Assembly: GCA_047967505.1 (NCBI GenBank)
Contig: CM106540.1
Length of the DNA stretch: 64,000 bases
Reading direction: 5' to 3' (one strand)
Source of the DNA: Dipteris shenzhenensis
Lineage: Eukaryota > Polypodiophyta > Polypodiopsida > Gleicheniales
Shown: one piece after another, positions 21,070-32,147 of the stretch
Layout: every line of letters begins with the position of its first letter
How positions within the stretch are numbered: the first letter of the stretch is position 1
Notes under the pieces: generated by a model
Databases searched by the model: none
What the model saw: the letters and a program-made list of their open reading frames with translations, nothing else
What the model was told of the DNA's origin: nothing
Position numbers and translations under genes: made by a program

Positions 21070-24000
21070 ACCATAGGGTGCAGATGCCTGTCCATGCTCG
21101 GATTGATAGATTCTATGTGGATGACTGGGCTCTTGATAGAGGGGGGACAATTTGCATTACATCTAGTGTTTCCACTTCTGACCATTTTCTGGTAGTTTTG
21201 TCCATCTCAGAGCCCCATCTGAGAGGACGGTCTCATAGTACCAGGATCCCCGATGCCTTATACACGGATGAGACTCTCACAGAGGCAGTCTTGGAGATCT
21301 CGGTTTCTCACATGCAGGGAGGGTGGCCGGTCCTTCACATGTGGCCACAGCACTTGCCAGTATCAGCGACTTTTATCACTCTGTTGCTAGTGCTCGGCGA
21401 GGTGAGGTACTCAGGCGGGAGATTGGTATCCACCGGCAATTGGCAGCCTTGCAGAGGGAGGAGGAGAGATGACCATCAGATGCTTGGATACAGGAGCGCC
21501 TTGCTACAGCAAGGGCTCACTTGCAGACATTGCTTGATCAGAGAGCAAAGTATGCCTTCCATGCACGGGAGTCCTTTTGGATACAGAGGGGAGGGAGAGT
21601 CAATAAACACTTTTTCTCTACACTTGGTATCAGACATAGTAGAGAGAGTGTCAGGCAGCTTATTGACTCTGATGGCGTTTTGCAGTCTCATCAGGATACC
21701 GTCGTGCACTTAGCAACAACTTTCTATGCCTCCCTTCTTTCTGCAGATCCTGACACACAGGCCAGAGATGTGGCTAGAGATGAAATTTGGCAGCGTTTAC
21801 CTGTGTTGGTCACACCAGAGATGATATGCTCACTTGATGCACGCTTTACCAACATAGAGTTCGAGACTGCTCTCTCCGCCCTTCATAAGGGCAAGTGCCC
21901 TGGTTTCGATGGTCTTGCTCCATCTTTTTTTACAGCTTTTTGGGATATGATAGGTGATCATATTACTTCAGCCCTGCAGGGCATTTGGGACTCGGGTGAG
22001 ATGCCTGACTCACTGACCGAGGGACTCATATGCCTTATCCCGAAAGGTGGCAACAAGAATTTTGTATCCCATTGGAGACCCATCACTCTTTTGGGCACTC
22101 TATACAAAATCCTTGCCAAGGCGATCAGCATCCGATTGCAGCCCCTTCTTCCATACCTCATCCATGATACCAAGCTTTGTGCATGGCAGGAGCACATTTG
22201 ATAATATCTTTTCCTTTTGGGAAGCCACAAAGTGGGCTATGCAGAGCGGGCAGAGGCTGGCAGTTCTACTCCTAGACTTTGAGAAAGCCTATGACAGAGT
22301 AGATTGGGGTTTTCTTGAGGGCACTCTTCTACGATTTGGATCTTCAGATGCATGGATTAGAGGGATGGCCTCCCTTTACAGATCAGCCCACAGCCAGGTT
22401 TTGATTGGAGGGGTAAGGGGTGACAGGTTTCAGATTTCCAGTTTAGTTTGTCAGGGATGCCGTTTAGCCCCCTTCCTCTTTCTTTTTGTGGCAGAAGCTA
22501 TGAGTATCTTCCTTAGATCTCAGGTTGAGCTTTATGGGTTGAGATTGCCCTTGAGACAGGAGCAGGAGCTTCTTGACTGTGAGTTGGCTGATGACACTGC
22601 TATTTTTATTGAGGCCTCTCCACAGTCATTTGATTCTTTCCGGACAGCCTTGGATATTTTTTGCTCAGCTGCAGGGGCACACATTAGCTGGCATAAATCC
22701 TTTGGCTTTTGGATCAGTGATGAGGACACTCCAGACTGGGGAGTTGACATTGGCTTTTCTTGGATTCAGAGGATTTGGGATGCCAGGTAGGTTTGGGCAT
22801 CTCTCCAGCACAATAGTTTGCCCCAGTACTAGAAAGTATAAGGAAAAAGCTCCTTTTTTGGAGCTCAGTCAAACTCGACCTTGCTTCTAGAGTTGTGGTA
22901 GTGAACCAGGTTCTCTTGGCCACCGCCTGGTTTGTGTGTTCTTTCTGGTGCCGGTCTAGGGATTGCATCACTCAGCTCATTAGACCAGTCACGAATTTTT
23001 TATGGAGTGGACTTGATGGCACGGCAGATGTTGTAACGAGGGTGGCCTAGGAGACCATCATTCTCCCTACATGGGAAGGGGGCCTTAATATCATTGACCC
23101 GGACTTGCAGTGCAGGGCATTGCTTTGTAAGGTGGTGGTGAGGGGACTCATGCCTCGGCAGGAACCTTGGAAGGATTCCTTTTTTGGATGCATTCAGGCT
23201 TGCACACCTACCTTGGGAGATGATTGGGTGGACAGCCCTCGCTGGATTTTTACTTCCGCCTCTCTCAGGTCTCCTGCCTCTCCTCTCATGACTGCCATCC
23301 TCAAATCTTGGGGGAGCTTCATGAACACTCTTCGAAGGGTTCTGCCCTCTACCCTTGAAGAGATTGATAGGAAGCCAATCATTTGGAACGATAGTATACT
23401 TGATGAGCATGGCACACCATTGGGCACTTCCCATTATATGCGGTGGTCTAGATGGGAGAGAGGCCCCGCCTACACAGTAGGCACTTGGAAGGCTTTTATC
23501 AGGCTACCTGAGGATCAGAGGCTACAGTCCGTGAGTCACCTCAGAGAGGTAACACAGGATTCAACAGATAGATGCAACCATCCCGGTGGAATGGACAGTT
23601 GAGATGCCTATTACTTCCACCACTTGGATGGGAGCTTTTTCTAGGACAGCAGTTCCTCTACAGGTGATCGCTCTTCGAGGTCTCGCGGAAGATGCTCTGG
23701 TCTTTGATGTTGGGGATGGAGCTATACTCTCTAGATCCACGGATGATATTCTTCTAGAGGTTGCCTTTCATCCTGTTAGGATTGCTGGTTTTGTGGACCA
23801 TGGAGCGGCTTGCAGTGGTACTTAGACCCCGACCCTCTGCTCTTGGCTCTGGGATCCTGGAGGTTGTGGTTATATGGAGGTGCACCTATCAGGTGCTTGC
23901 AGTGGGACCCAAGAGAGTGGGAGTGGATAGATCATGGGCACTGAGAGAGGGGGATTCCCTTCTTTCATTTCACGGTTGGTAATGCCAGGAGATTTCAGCT

Positions 24001-24455
24001 GACCAGTAGGGGTTGGATTCCCTCCGGAGCCCCCCATTGCGATAGCTGCGTAGGAATTTCTAGGGAGGCTCTGGGAATCCCTCAAAAATAGAAAGATCAC
24101 TCTTTTCTTTTGGCTTTCTATTCATGGAGGGATTGCAGTGAACCTGTGGAGAGCACGATTTGGAGCTGAGTCCACTTGCCCTCGCTGTCATTCTGCAGAG
24201 GAGTCAGTGCGACATTGCCTTTGGGACTGCAACCAGGTGAGGACTGTTTGGAAAGGAGTTGCTCGGATACTCAGCATTTTTTATACTTCCCCTTTCTTCA
24301 TGACTTGGGGCTCAGTCGCATGGTTATCCCTTACTGGGCCCCAGGTGTTTTATGAGAGTGAGCCTTCTTCTTGGGCATTCTCGATCCGCCAACAAGTGAT
24401 AGAGATTTGGAGTGACACAGTTCACACTTTGATAGCCATATGGGCTAGCATGTAG
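21070..24455 (+). pseudogene. LINE B2 ORF2 remainder: RT and C-terminal region
   Basis: Frame-shifted pieces give ARIDRFYVDDWALDRGG and STSDHF (endonuclease end), GKCPGFDGLAPSFF, GLICLIPKGG, RPITLLGTLYKILAK, LLDFEKAYDRVDWGF, VCQGCRLAPFLFLFVAEAMS, ELADDTAIFIEAS and ISWHKSFGFWISDEDT, then the connector (GLMPRQEPWKDSFF) and the zinc segment near 24170-24230. Motif order is complete from RT onward. At least five frameshifts and several stops mark it as dead. Confidence 0.85.
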
Positions 24456-24689
24456 GGCCCTTCACAGGCAGCCTCCGCTAGGAGGACTATATTTCTTCGA
24501 GTTTGGAGGGATTCTCCCTTTTTCTCGGAGATTTCTACCGGATTGAGATGGCACTATCAGCCCCAATCCTTTCTTTTTGGCTCTTGAGCTTTTCATGCAT
24601 TGCATGGTGTATCCCGTATTCCCGTATGGAGCTTGCTCTAATGGTTTTCTTCAATACTTAATAGAAGTCTCTTTTTGCAAAAAAAGAAA

Positions 24690-27304
24690 CTCTTTCTCCT
24701 CAGGTCGTGTCTGCACGTCAGCTTCTTTTGCAGCATGTTCATCGATTTCTATCTGCTGATGCTCAGGCTTTGGAACTTGAACATCCCTTCACTGAAAGGG
24801 AATTGTTTGATGCACTGAGATCCTGTGGCAGATGGAAATCTCTAGGATGGGATGGTCTCATTATTGAATTCTTTCTTGCTTTCTGGGATCTTCTTAAATT
24901 CACTTTGCTGCAAATGGTAAATGCAGCATGGCAAAATCAGCAAATGTTTGTGTCATGGAAAAAGGGCCTTCTCAAGCTGATTCCAAAGAACCAACCATGT
25001 GATTCACTTGGTGATTGGAGGCCAATCACGCTCATGCCAGTCATTTACAAGATCATTGCCAAAATGGTGGTTAATCATATTAAAGGTTAGTTGCGTGATG
25101 GGTTGCATCCCTCCCAATATGGCTTTGTTCCATGTCGCCATATCAGAGATAACATTGCTAATGCTTATATTGGGATTGAATATGCCAATTACACGTAGCA
25201 GGATGTTCTACTCTTGCAGGTAGATATTGCAAAAACCTTTGACACAGTTCAATGGGATTTCATCTCGCAAACTATATGAGCTTTGGGGTTTTGACAAAAA
25301 ATGCAAGAGGTTATCTATTGGCTTTACAGAGATAGCAATGCGGCTTGCATTCTTTCTGGCGATATCTCTGATGAGTGGACTCTTCGTTGTTTGGTCCACT
25401 AGGGATGCCCTCTCAGTGCTTTATTGTATGTCATTGCTACTCATCCTATCCTGCAATATATTGATCATCTTGTGGCTACAGGATCACTTCATGGCTTGGA
25501 ATTGGATGCTAATCACAGCATGGTTGCTCAAGCTTAAACTGATGATTCTTTCTTTACCCCTAAGAATACGCCCCATGATCTTGGTGCCTTGATGTAGGCC
25601 CTCTCTGTTTATGGTTTGGCAGCTGGTCTTCATGTTAATTTTCAAAAGTCTAAGCTGCTCCCTTTGCGTTCCAAAGACTGGCATAGCCTCTTATGGCCCG
25701 GGAATATCATTCCACCCACTCAGTTTGTTTGTCATCTTGGTTCCCTGTTGGGGTGGGAACTCAGTTGCAGACAACAAACTGATTGGATTTTGGCTAAGCA
25801 TTGGAAAAAGCTCGAATATTGGAAATTGGCAACCTAGCCTTTGCATGTTTGTCTTCGATTAGTGCAGTCCATCCTTGTCGCATATATTCAATTTTACTTG
25901 CCATTGATCATGGTCACTAAAGCAGATCTTACATCTCTCATGTCGGTCTTTATGAAAATCTTCTGGCAATCCAAACATGGCAGAAAAAGTCTATGGCTGC
26001 TTTCGATGCACCACATTTGTTTTCCCAAGATGCATGGTGGATTGAACATCACGGATATTCGTGTGGATATCCTTGCCCACAGTGGGAAAATGTTGCTGCA
26101 ATTTCTGCAAGGTAATCAGCCTTGGGCTCTTATGATTAGAACTCTGGTCACTCATATCAGTAATTCTGTGTTTGGTCATTGGCAACTCAATCAATGGGAT
26201 TTCTTTTTTGGCTGCACTGATTGCACTTTGCCTGGCTGCCCTTTTGTCTCCCACCTACTTCTTGACTAGAAGCATGTTCTTTCTCATCTGGAATGGAATA
26301 AACGGCAATCTTTGCTTGGGAATTCTTTGAGAGCTGAAAGCATTCACTGGTCGAAAGTCTTTCAGCCTCCCTTGGCTTTAAAGAAACCTCGACGTTCCTA
26401 CTTTGTCTCGTTTAAAGGTATCACCTCGGTTGCTGATGTTATAGATGATGCTGGTACTCTGCTCCCTTTTTCTCTTACAGGCTACAGCCACCAGATATGG
26501 ATTGGGCCCTCATTATCATCCTTTGTGGCAACAAATTACTTCTATGCTTACGCCTTCTGTTCCGATTCCTCCTTTGGAACTCCAGGACCGGCTGGAAGAT
26601 TGGACTTTGACTTCTCCAGGGTCCTCTTCTCGTCCTTTGAGGCTATCTCAGATTACTGTGCCTGCATTGTATAAAATCCTTTTGCCTCAACCTTGGGTTT
26701 CAGAGAGAGGTGATTCTGTTTGGCGAATACATCGCCCAGCCAAGTGGTAGAGGAAAAGATTACAGCAACTTGGGGCCTCTAAAGGTTTTCTTTTGGTGAC
26801 TTCTTTTGGGAGTGTTTCCATCTGGACAGATATTAGCTCATCGACACATTGCTCTCGCACTTTGCCACAGATGTTCTGCTTCTTCGGAGACTATGCCTCA
26901 CTTGTTTTGGCATTGTCCGTACTCTCGTGATTTTTTTGATTTGCTTCGACAACGCCTGTGAGTGAGATTCCCATTTGTTCCTTTTGGGAATTCAGCTGGC
27001 TATTTGGGTTTCATCCATCCACACTGGAGTTTCATCTTTTTTTCGTTTGGGTTCGCTACTAGGCACTATGGACTTTATGAACATATAGGAATTGTAAAGT
27101 CTTTGGTGATCCTACTTTCTCTCTGTTTGGCTTTTTTAGGCATTCTTTGCAGCAATCTTTCTTTGATTGCTTGCAGACCCGCTCCATAGATCATGAGGTC
27201 TTTGTGGCATATACTGAAATTTTCAGTTGATGTAATTGTAGCACCTTGTTTTGAGGTTGCCACTCATATACTATAATCAATGAAAGATTTCACCCCAAAA
27301 AAAA
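24690..27304 (+). pseudogene. LINE group A copy A2, RT to poly(A)
   Basis: It resumes with ARQLLLQHVHRFL, then ALELEHPFTERELFDALRSCGRWKS and RPITLMPVIYKIIAK. QVDIAKTFDTVQWDF is the first catalytic block, and TDDSFF stands where YADDSFF is expected. NFQKSKLLPL, CHLGSLLGWEL, QFYLPLI, MHGGLNITDI, GHWQLNQWDFFFG and the C-terminal zinc region (C-x2-C...HLFWHC) follow to about 26930. The 3' end (GATTTCACCCC, eight A at 27297-27304) is followed at once by (GT)n. Stops and frameshifts are common. Confidence 0.85.
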
Positions 27305-27312
27305 GTGTGTGT

Positions 27313-27404
27313 GTGTGTGTGAAGAGTACATCATGTAAATTTATGATCATACAAATATATGCACTGGATATTACCAAAAAAAAAAAAGTGTGTGTGAAGA
27401 GTAC
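27313..27404 (+). mobile_element. 58-bp mini-insertion with 17-bp target-site duplication
   Basis: GTGTGTGTGAAGAGTAC occurs at 27313-27329 and exactly again at 27388-27404. Between them are 58 bp ending in 12 A (27376-27387). The inserted bases (ATGTAAATTTATGATCATAC) resemble the 3' end of the minus-strand LINE tail at 6344-6390 (TTGTAAATTTATGAGAATAT). This is a very short LINE 3' end placed by target-primed reverse transcription, with the nick site inside or next to the TG run. Confidence 0.85.
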
Positions 27405-27510
27405 CGTGGTGTGTGTGTGAAAGAGAATGGACACGACGAGAGTGAAGGAGAGGGGTACGCGAGCCGCAATGGAGACCTCCTCCTCTACACTGCCAGCCTC
27501 GACCTCCTGC

Positions 27511-27750
27511 CTGTTTCCATCCGTACCGTCCCCCTCCACGTCCCTACTGCCTGCCTTGTCCTCCGTATAGTTGTCGTCAGCTATACGGCCTTCCGTACAT
27601 CTGCCATCAGCTGTACGACCGTCCGTACGGCTGCCCATATAGCTTTCACTGCAGTTCCCGTGCCCCGTGGACCTCCCCGTACAATCTTTCGTACCTGCTG
27701 TACGGCCTTCCGTACAGGATGTACAGTCGACCGTACAGCCTGTACCGTCC
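27511..27750. promoter_or_regulatory. GTAC cluster at the ORF1 start of element C
   Basis: GTAC occurs about eleven times in some 240 bp, where about one is expected by chance. One pair makes a perfect hairpin: CTGTACGG at 27698-27705 and CCGTACAG at 27710-27717, with a CCTT loop. GTAC is the known core bound by plant SBP-domain factors, including the copper regulator SPL7. Whether that matters here is inference; the repeats may simply reflect a repetitive coding segment. Confidence 0.45.
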
Positions 27751-29152
27751 ACTATGCAGCCTCCTTCCTCTTTCATTTTCTCCGCCTCGGCACCTCCTTC
27801 TGCCACTGCTCCTCCTACCCGTGTTTTTCTTCGGCGGAAGCATGGTGCTTTGTCTGCCTCCCCCTTCATCAAATCGGCAAAGCTGGATGTTTCTGATGGC
27901 CCTTCTTCTTCCCTCCAGCTGGATCTTCTTCGCCAATTGTGCTCTGCCTCTGTCACAGAAGTTCCTTCATCGAGTTTCCCGCTTGTTTGTTCCTTGGATT
28001 CTACCCTTTTGGTCTCTGGTCTTCGACAAGCTCAGCAATTTGGAGTCTGCCTCTATTTCATGGGCAGGGTTTTATCTTCAGCTCAGCTTCGTCATTGGGC
28101 TGATGTTGCAGTGGGTCTGGATTGTATTTCTTCCTTTGTCTTTCTAGGCAAAGGATTTTACTATGCCCACTGCTCTTCCACTGAGATGGTAGAGCGCCTT
28201 TTGAGTGATGCTTGTGTTCCTGGAGCTGGTTTTTTCGCTTATGTTATGCCCTGGGATCAGCTTTTGGATCCTTCTGCAACCCTTCTGACTCACTGTCTGG
28301 TTTGGATTACTCTCAAAGCGCTGCCTGTGCCTCTTCTTCAACATCTTCCAACTCTTGCAGCTTTTTTGGGAAGGCCTCTTCATGTTCCGAGACAGGAGTT
28401 CTTGCAAGCCTCCCGTGATGTTTGTCTCTGCATTTTGTGGGATATGACGCAGCCCGTGCCATCTACTCTGGATCTTGATTTGGGATTTGCTCATCCGATG
28501 CGCATCAGGCTCCATTTTGCATCTTTTCCCACTGCATGTTATCGGTGCCAACAGGTTGGTCATTTTGCACATGCTTGCCCTTCTACTTCCAAGCCCATAC
28601 CTCCTGTTCCTTCTTCGGCTGTCAAGGTTACTCTCCCACTGGAGGAAGGTTGATAAATCACAGGCAAATCTTTCTCTTACTGAAGAAGCTCAGGATTGCA
28701 CCCTTGTTGAGCATCATCAGTTTCCTTCTACTCAGGATATGGATGTACCCCTTGCAGAGGGCAATTTACAGGATGACATGCATGCTCTCTCTTCGGATAC
28801 TGCCCCTGCTCTTACTCAGATTGATCCTCCGAATGAAGCTCAGATGCTGAACCCTGCTTCATCGGAAGATACGGATGTTGATTTAGCTTCTCTGCCTTTG
28901 ATGCCTGTGCCAGAGTTTTCTTCTGTCAGGGATGCAAAAGTACCTTTTTTACTGGAATCTTTTCATCCCATGTTACAACAAGTTTTTGACCCTCTGATTC
29001 AAAAATTTCGGGTACCATCCTATATTAAGAAGAATCACAAGGGCAAAAAAAAACTTGTTTTTATTGATGGTGTGGTTTCATCACTGCATCAGTTTTTACA
29101 GAGCAACAATTTGAAGCTGGAGTATGCTGTGTTTGATTCTCCTCCAGCTTAA
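27667..29152 (+). CDS. ORF1 protein of the ORF1-only element (one frameshift)
   Basis: The frame from 27667 reads 328 residues: a Val/Pro/Gln-rich start, a DUF4283-like RNA-binding region (about residues 95-260, with GVCLYFMGR, FLGKGFYYAHC and LTHCLVWITLKALP), and the knuckle CYRCQQVGHFAHAC near residue 300. At 28653 a one-base slip ends it, and the next frame continues without a stop from HWRKVDKSQANLSL to EYAVFDSPPA at 29152. The whole would be about 495 residues, a usual plant LINE ORF1 size. Only this slip disrupts about 1.5 kb, far less decay than in neighbouring copies. The chosen start is the first in-frame ATG; an upstream start is possible. Confidence 0.7.
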
Positions 29153-29303
29153 TATGTAACTTTTTACTTGGCTACCTCATGACTTTTGCTCTGAGGTTTT
29201 ACTTCTAAAAACTTTTTCCTTGTACGTATTGGTGGGTTTTTACATCTTTTGAGGTTTCCCACACAAAAATATAAAGATTTCACTATTTTTTTTTAAAAAA
29301 AAA

Positions 29304-29440
29304 GTGTGTGTACACACACACACAGATGCAACAAAGAGCCACAAAGGAGGTGATAGTTCCATCACCTTTGGTGTGGAGTTGTCTAGGTAGTGCCTTCACT
29401 CAAATGAAACTATTATGAGGCTTTTACACTTGCATAAATT
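29304..29440. repeat. TG/CA tract and flank after element C
   Basis: GTGTGTGTACACACACACAC directly follows the poly(A) of element C (29304-29323). The rest, up to a T run at 29441, is unassigned. Confidence 0.7.
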
Positions 29441-32147
29441 GTTTTTTTTTTTGTGCAAAAAAAGACTTACAGTAAGTATGAATAAAACCCGCAAGAGCAA
29501 GCTCAAGGCAGTAATACATCATGCCGTGTATTAAAAAACTCCTCCAGAAGAGGTACATAATAACCAAGGTTGAGGCTGAAAATGCCACCTCAACTCGTGG
29601 AAGTCTCAGAGAAGAAGAGGGAGCCCATCCATTCCCTGAGGAAAGCAACCCTTCTGGCAGAAGCTGCCCGAGAGGATCCTTGCATGCCCGTCCACATGGA
29701 CATTAGTGTATGTATAGTGTCTGTCCATATATTGGCCATAGTATGAGAGTGGTGAACCTGGGATCCATCCAAAGCCTCCTCTATGCAACAGGCTCTCCAA
29801 ATATGCCACGCTGATATGCTCGCTAGTACCTCTCAAGAAGAATCCACCAAGGAATGAGGCAGAAACATCATCTAGAGAACATGGCTCAACCAAGCATCAT
29901 TTGATAGCTATAAACCATGATGAGTCATGTCTCTCAAAGAAGACCTGAAGCCCCGAAAGGGAAAGCTAAGTAACTGAGCCCCAAGTCATGAAGAAGGAGG
30001 AGTGTGCAAAGAACTGAAAATCATGGCAACCCCCTTCCATATAATCCTTACCTATCTACAATCACATAAAAAATGTTGAATAGTCTCTACAGCAGCACGG
30101 CCATGGGGACAAGTAGGGTCCGCCCCGAACTTGGATTTCCACCGCTTCACTGCAATCCCACCATGAATAGAAAGCCAGAAAAAGAGAGTGATTTTTCTAT
30201 TCCTATGGAATATCCAGAGTCTCCTCTAAATTTTTTTCAACAAATCAGAAAAATGGTGAAAGGAATCCCAATAAAGAGCTCTGGAGGGCCTCCAATCTCT
30301 ACAACTGCGCTGAAATCTTCTGGCATTATGAACCTTGTAACGAAAGAGGGGGAGACTCTTCTCTCGGTGCCCTTCGTCAATCCACTCCCACTCTCCTGGG
30401 TCCCATTGCAAGAACTTTATGGAGACACCTCCATAAAGCCATACCCTTCATGATCCTAGGGAAATCAGAAGAGGGTCAGGATCCAGGTACCACCGAAAGT
30501 CGGAACCAATCTCCACATAGCCTACAGTCTTGATCGGCTGAAATGCTCTCTCTAACAAGATGTCATCTTAAGATCTAGACAACCTGCCTCCCGAATGCAT
30601 ATCCAAAACTAGGACATCCTCATGTATATCTGCAATAACTTGAAGTCGAATGCCCGTACTAGAGAATACGCCCATCCAAGAGGAGCAACTAGTAGGCATG
30701 TCATCTGTCTCAACCCAATCCACTGGGGCAAGGCTGCATCTGCATTGATCTGCTGAACTCTATCTGCACTCCCTCTGAGATGACTAACCATCTGAGCTTT
30801 CCTGGCCTCTGGAATCTTTTTGAAATCTTTCCAGGCACCCACATAGGAGGCAGGTCCCCTCTCCCAACTAGACTACTGCATTTAATAAGAGGCACCCAGT
30901 GGTCTACCATGCTCATCCAAAATGTTGTCGTTCCATATGAGTGGTTGTCTAACAATCTCTTCATAAAAGAAAGAAGGAACCCTCCGAAGAGTACTCCTGA
31001 AGCTGGCCCATGCTTTCAGGAAAGCTACCATGAAAGGAGAGGAAGGAGATCTGAGATGGGTTGAAGTAAAGATCCATCTAATACTATCCATCTAGTCTCC
31101 TCCCGAAGACAGTGTGCATGACTGTATGATTGCGAATGAAAAAGTCATTCCACGACTCCTGCCCTCGCATAAGTCCCCTCACAACCATCTTGCAGAGCAA
31201 GGCCTGGAACTGTAGATCTAGATCAATTATATTAGAGAGAATGGCTGTAACATCCTCTGTGCCATCAAGTCCACTCTCTAGAAATTTCATTATTAGTCTC
31301 TTAAGCTGAGTAATGCAATCCCTTGAATGGCATCAACAAGAACAAACAAACCATGCTGTGACCATTAGAGGACCCAGTTAACCACCACTACCCTAAAGGC
31401 CATTTCAAGCTTGGCAAAGAATCAAAAAATGAGATTTCTCTTTATGCTCTCCACTACCGAAGCAAACTGTTGTGTCAGAGAGATACCCAAGCCAACCTGG
31501 CATCCCAAATACCTAGCAAAAACACCCCTCTCAATCCAAGTGAATCCTATGTCACTTTTCCAATCCAAAGTGTCCTCGTCACTGATCCAAAAGCCATTTG
31601 ATTTGTGCCAATTAATATGCACCCCCGTTAGCAGTGCAAAATAAGTCTAATGATGTCCTAAAAGGAGCGTATGTGGTGTGGCATCTAGAAAAATAGCAGT
31701 ATCATCTGCCAGCTGGCTATCCAGAAGCTATACTTCTTGTCTCAAAGGAAGTCTCAGCCCAAAAATATCAGCTCAAGATCTAATATAGATACTCGTAGCT
31801 TCAGCCACAAATAAAAAGAGGAAGGAAGTAAGGAGACATCCCTGGACTGGTCTGAAAATCTTGAACTCTCTCTCCTTACCCCATCAACAAGCACCTAGCT
31901 GTGAGTTGATCTTCATAAAGCAGAAATCCCTCTGATCCATAAATATTTAAGGCAAAACGAAGAAGAGTGCCCTCCAGAAAGCCCCAATCTACTCTATCAT
32001 AAGCTTTCTCGAAATCTAGGAGTACAATGGCCAGCCTCTGGCCACTCTGCGTGACCCACTATGAAGCTTCTGAGAATGAGAAGATATTATAAAAAATGCT
32101 CCTGCCATGCACAAAAACAGTCTGCGTGTCATGAATAAGGTCAAGAA
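29441..32147 (-). pseudogene. 5'-truncated LINE group B copy B3
   Basis: On the minus strand it begins in the RT at IHDTQT-like sequence (about 32147) and continues through LDFEKAYDRVDWGF-like blocks, HINWHKSNGFWISDEDTLDW (31560-31620), RGLMRGQESWNDFF, WDPGEWEWIDEGHRE (30340-30410) and the zinc region near 30100. It ends with the group B 3' signature (TTGAGCTTGCTC) and a poly(A) (T run at 29441-29451). Many small frameshifts and stops spoil every segment. No target-site duplication is obvious. Confidence 0.85.

Larger units (their letters stand above)
19771..24689 (+). mobile_element. LINE group B copy B2 with internal deletion, nested in A2
   Basis: Its order is a pyrimidine-rich leader (19771-20340), an ORF1 N-terminal half, a direct join to the endonuclease C-terminal half (20635-21069), RT (21521-22790), and the C-terminal connector with WDPREWEWIDHGH and the zinc segment CPRCHSAEESVRHCLWDC. 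It ends with the group B 3' signature (GGAGCTTGCTCT, TTAATAGAAGTCT) and a short A run (24679-24689). The RT keeps LLDFEKAYDRVDW and ELADDTAIF. It is shorter than the 6.75-kb full-length B element because a segment between the ORF1 body and the endonuclease is lost. Confidence 0.85.
27305..29303 (+). mobile_element. ORF1-only LINE derivative (group C) with A-type ends
   Basis: The 5' leader is GTGTGTGTGAAGAG... then GGTGTGTGTGTGAAAGAG, alike in layout to the leader of the group A copy starting at 6331. A single coding unit (27667-29152) is an ORF1. Only about 150 bp later the element ends with TTTTGAGGTTTCCCACA... AAAGATTTCACTATTTT and A residues (29295-29303), resembling the end of LINE A2 (TTTTGAGGTTGCCACTC... 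AAAGATTTCACCCC). No endonuclease or RT lies between. It therefore looks like a non-autonomous derivative that would need RT in trans. A 58-bp insertion sits in the leader (27330-27387). Confidence 0.7.
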
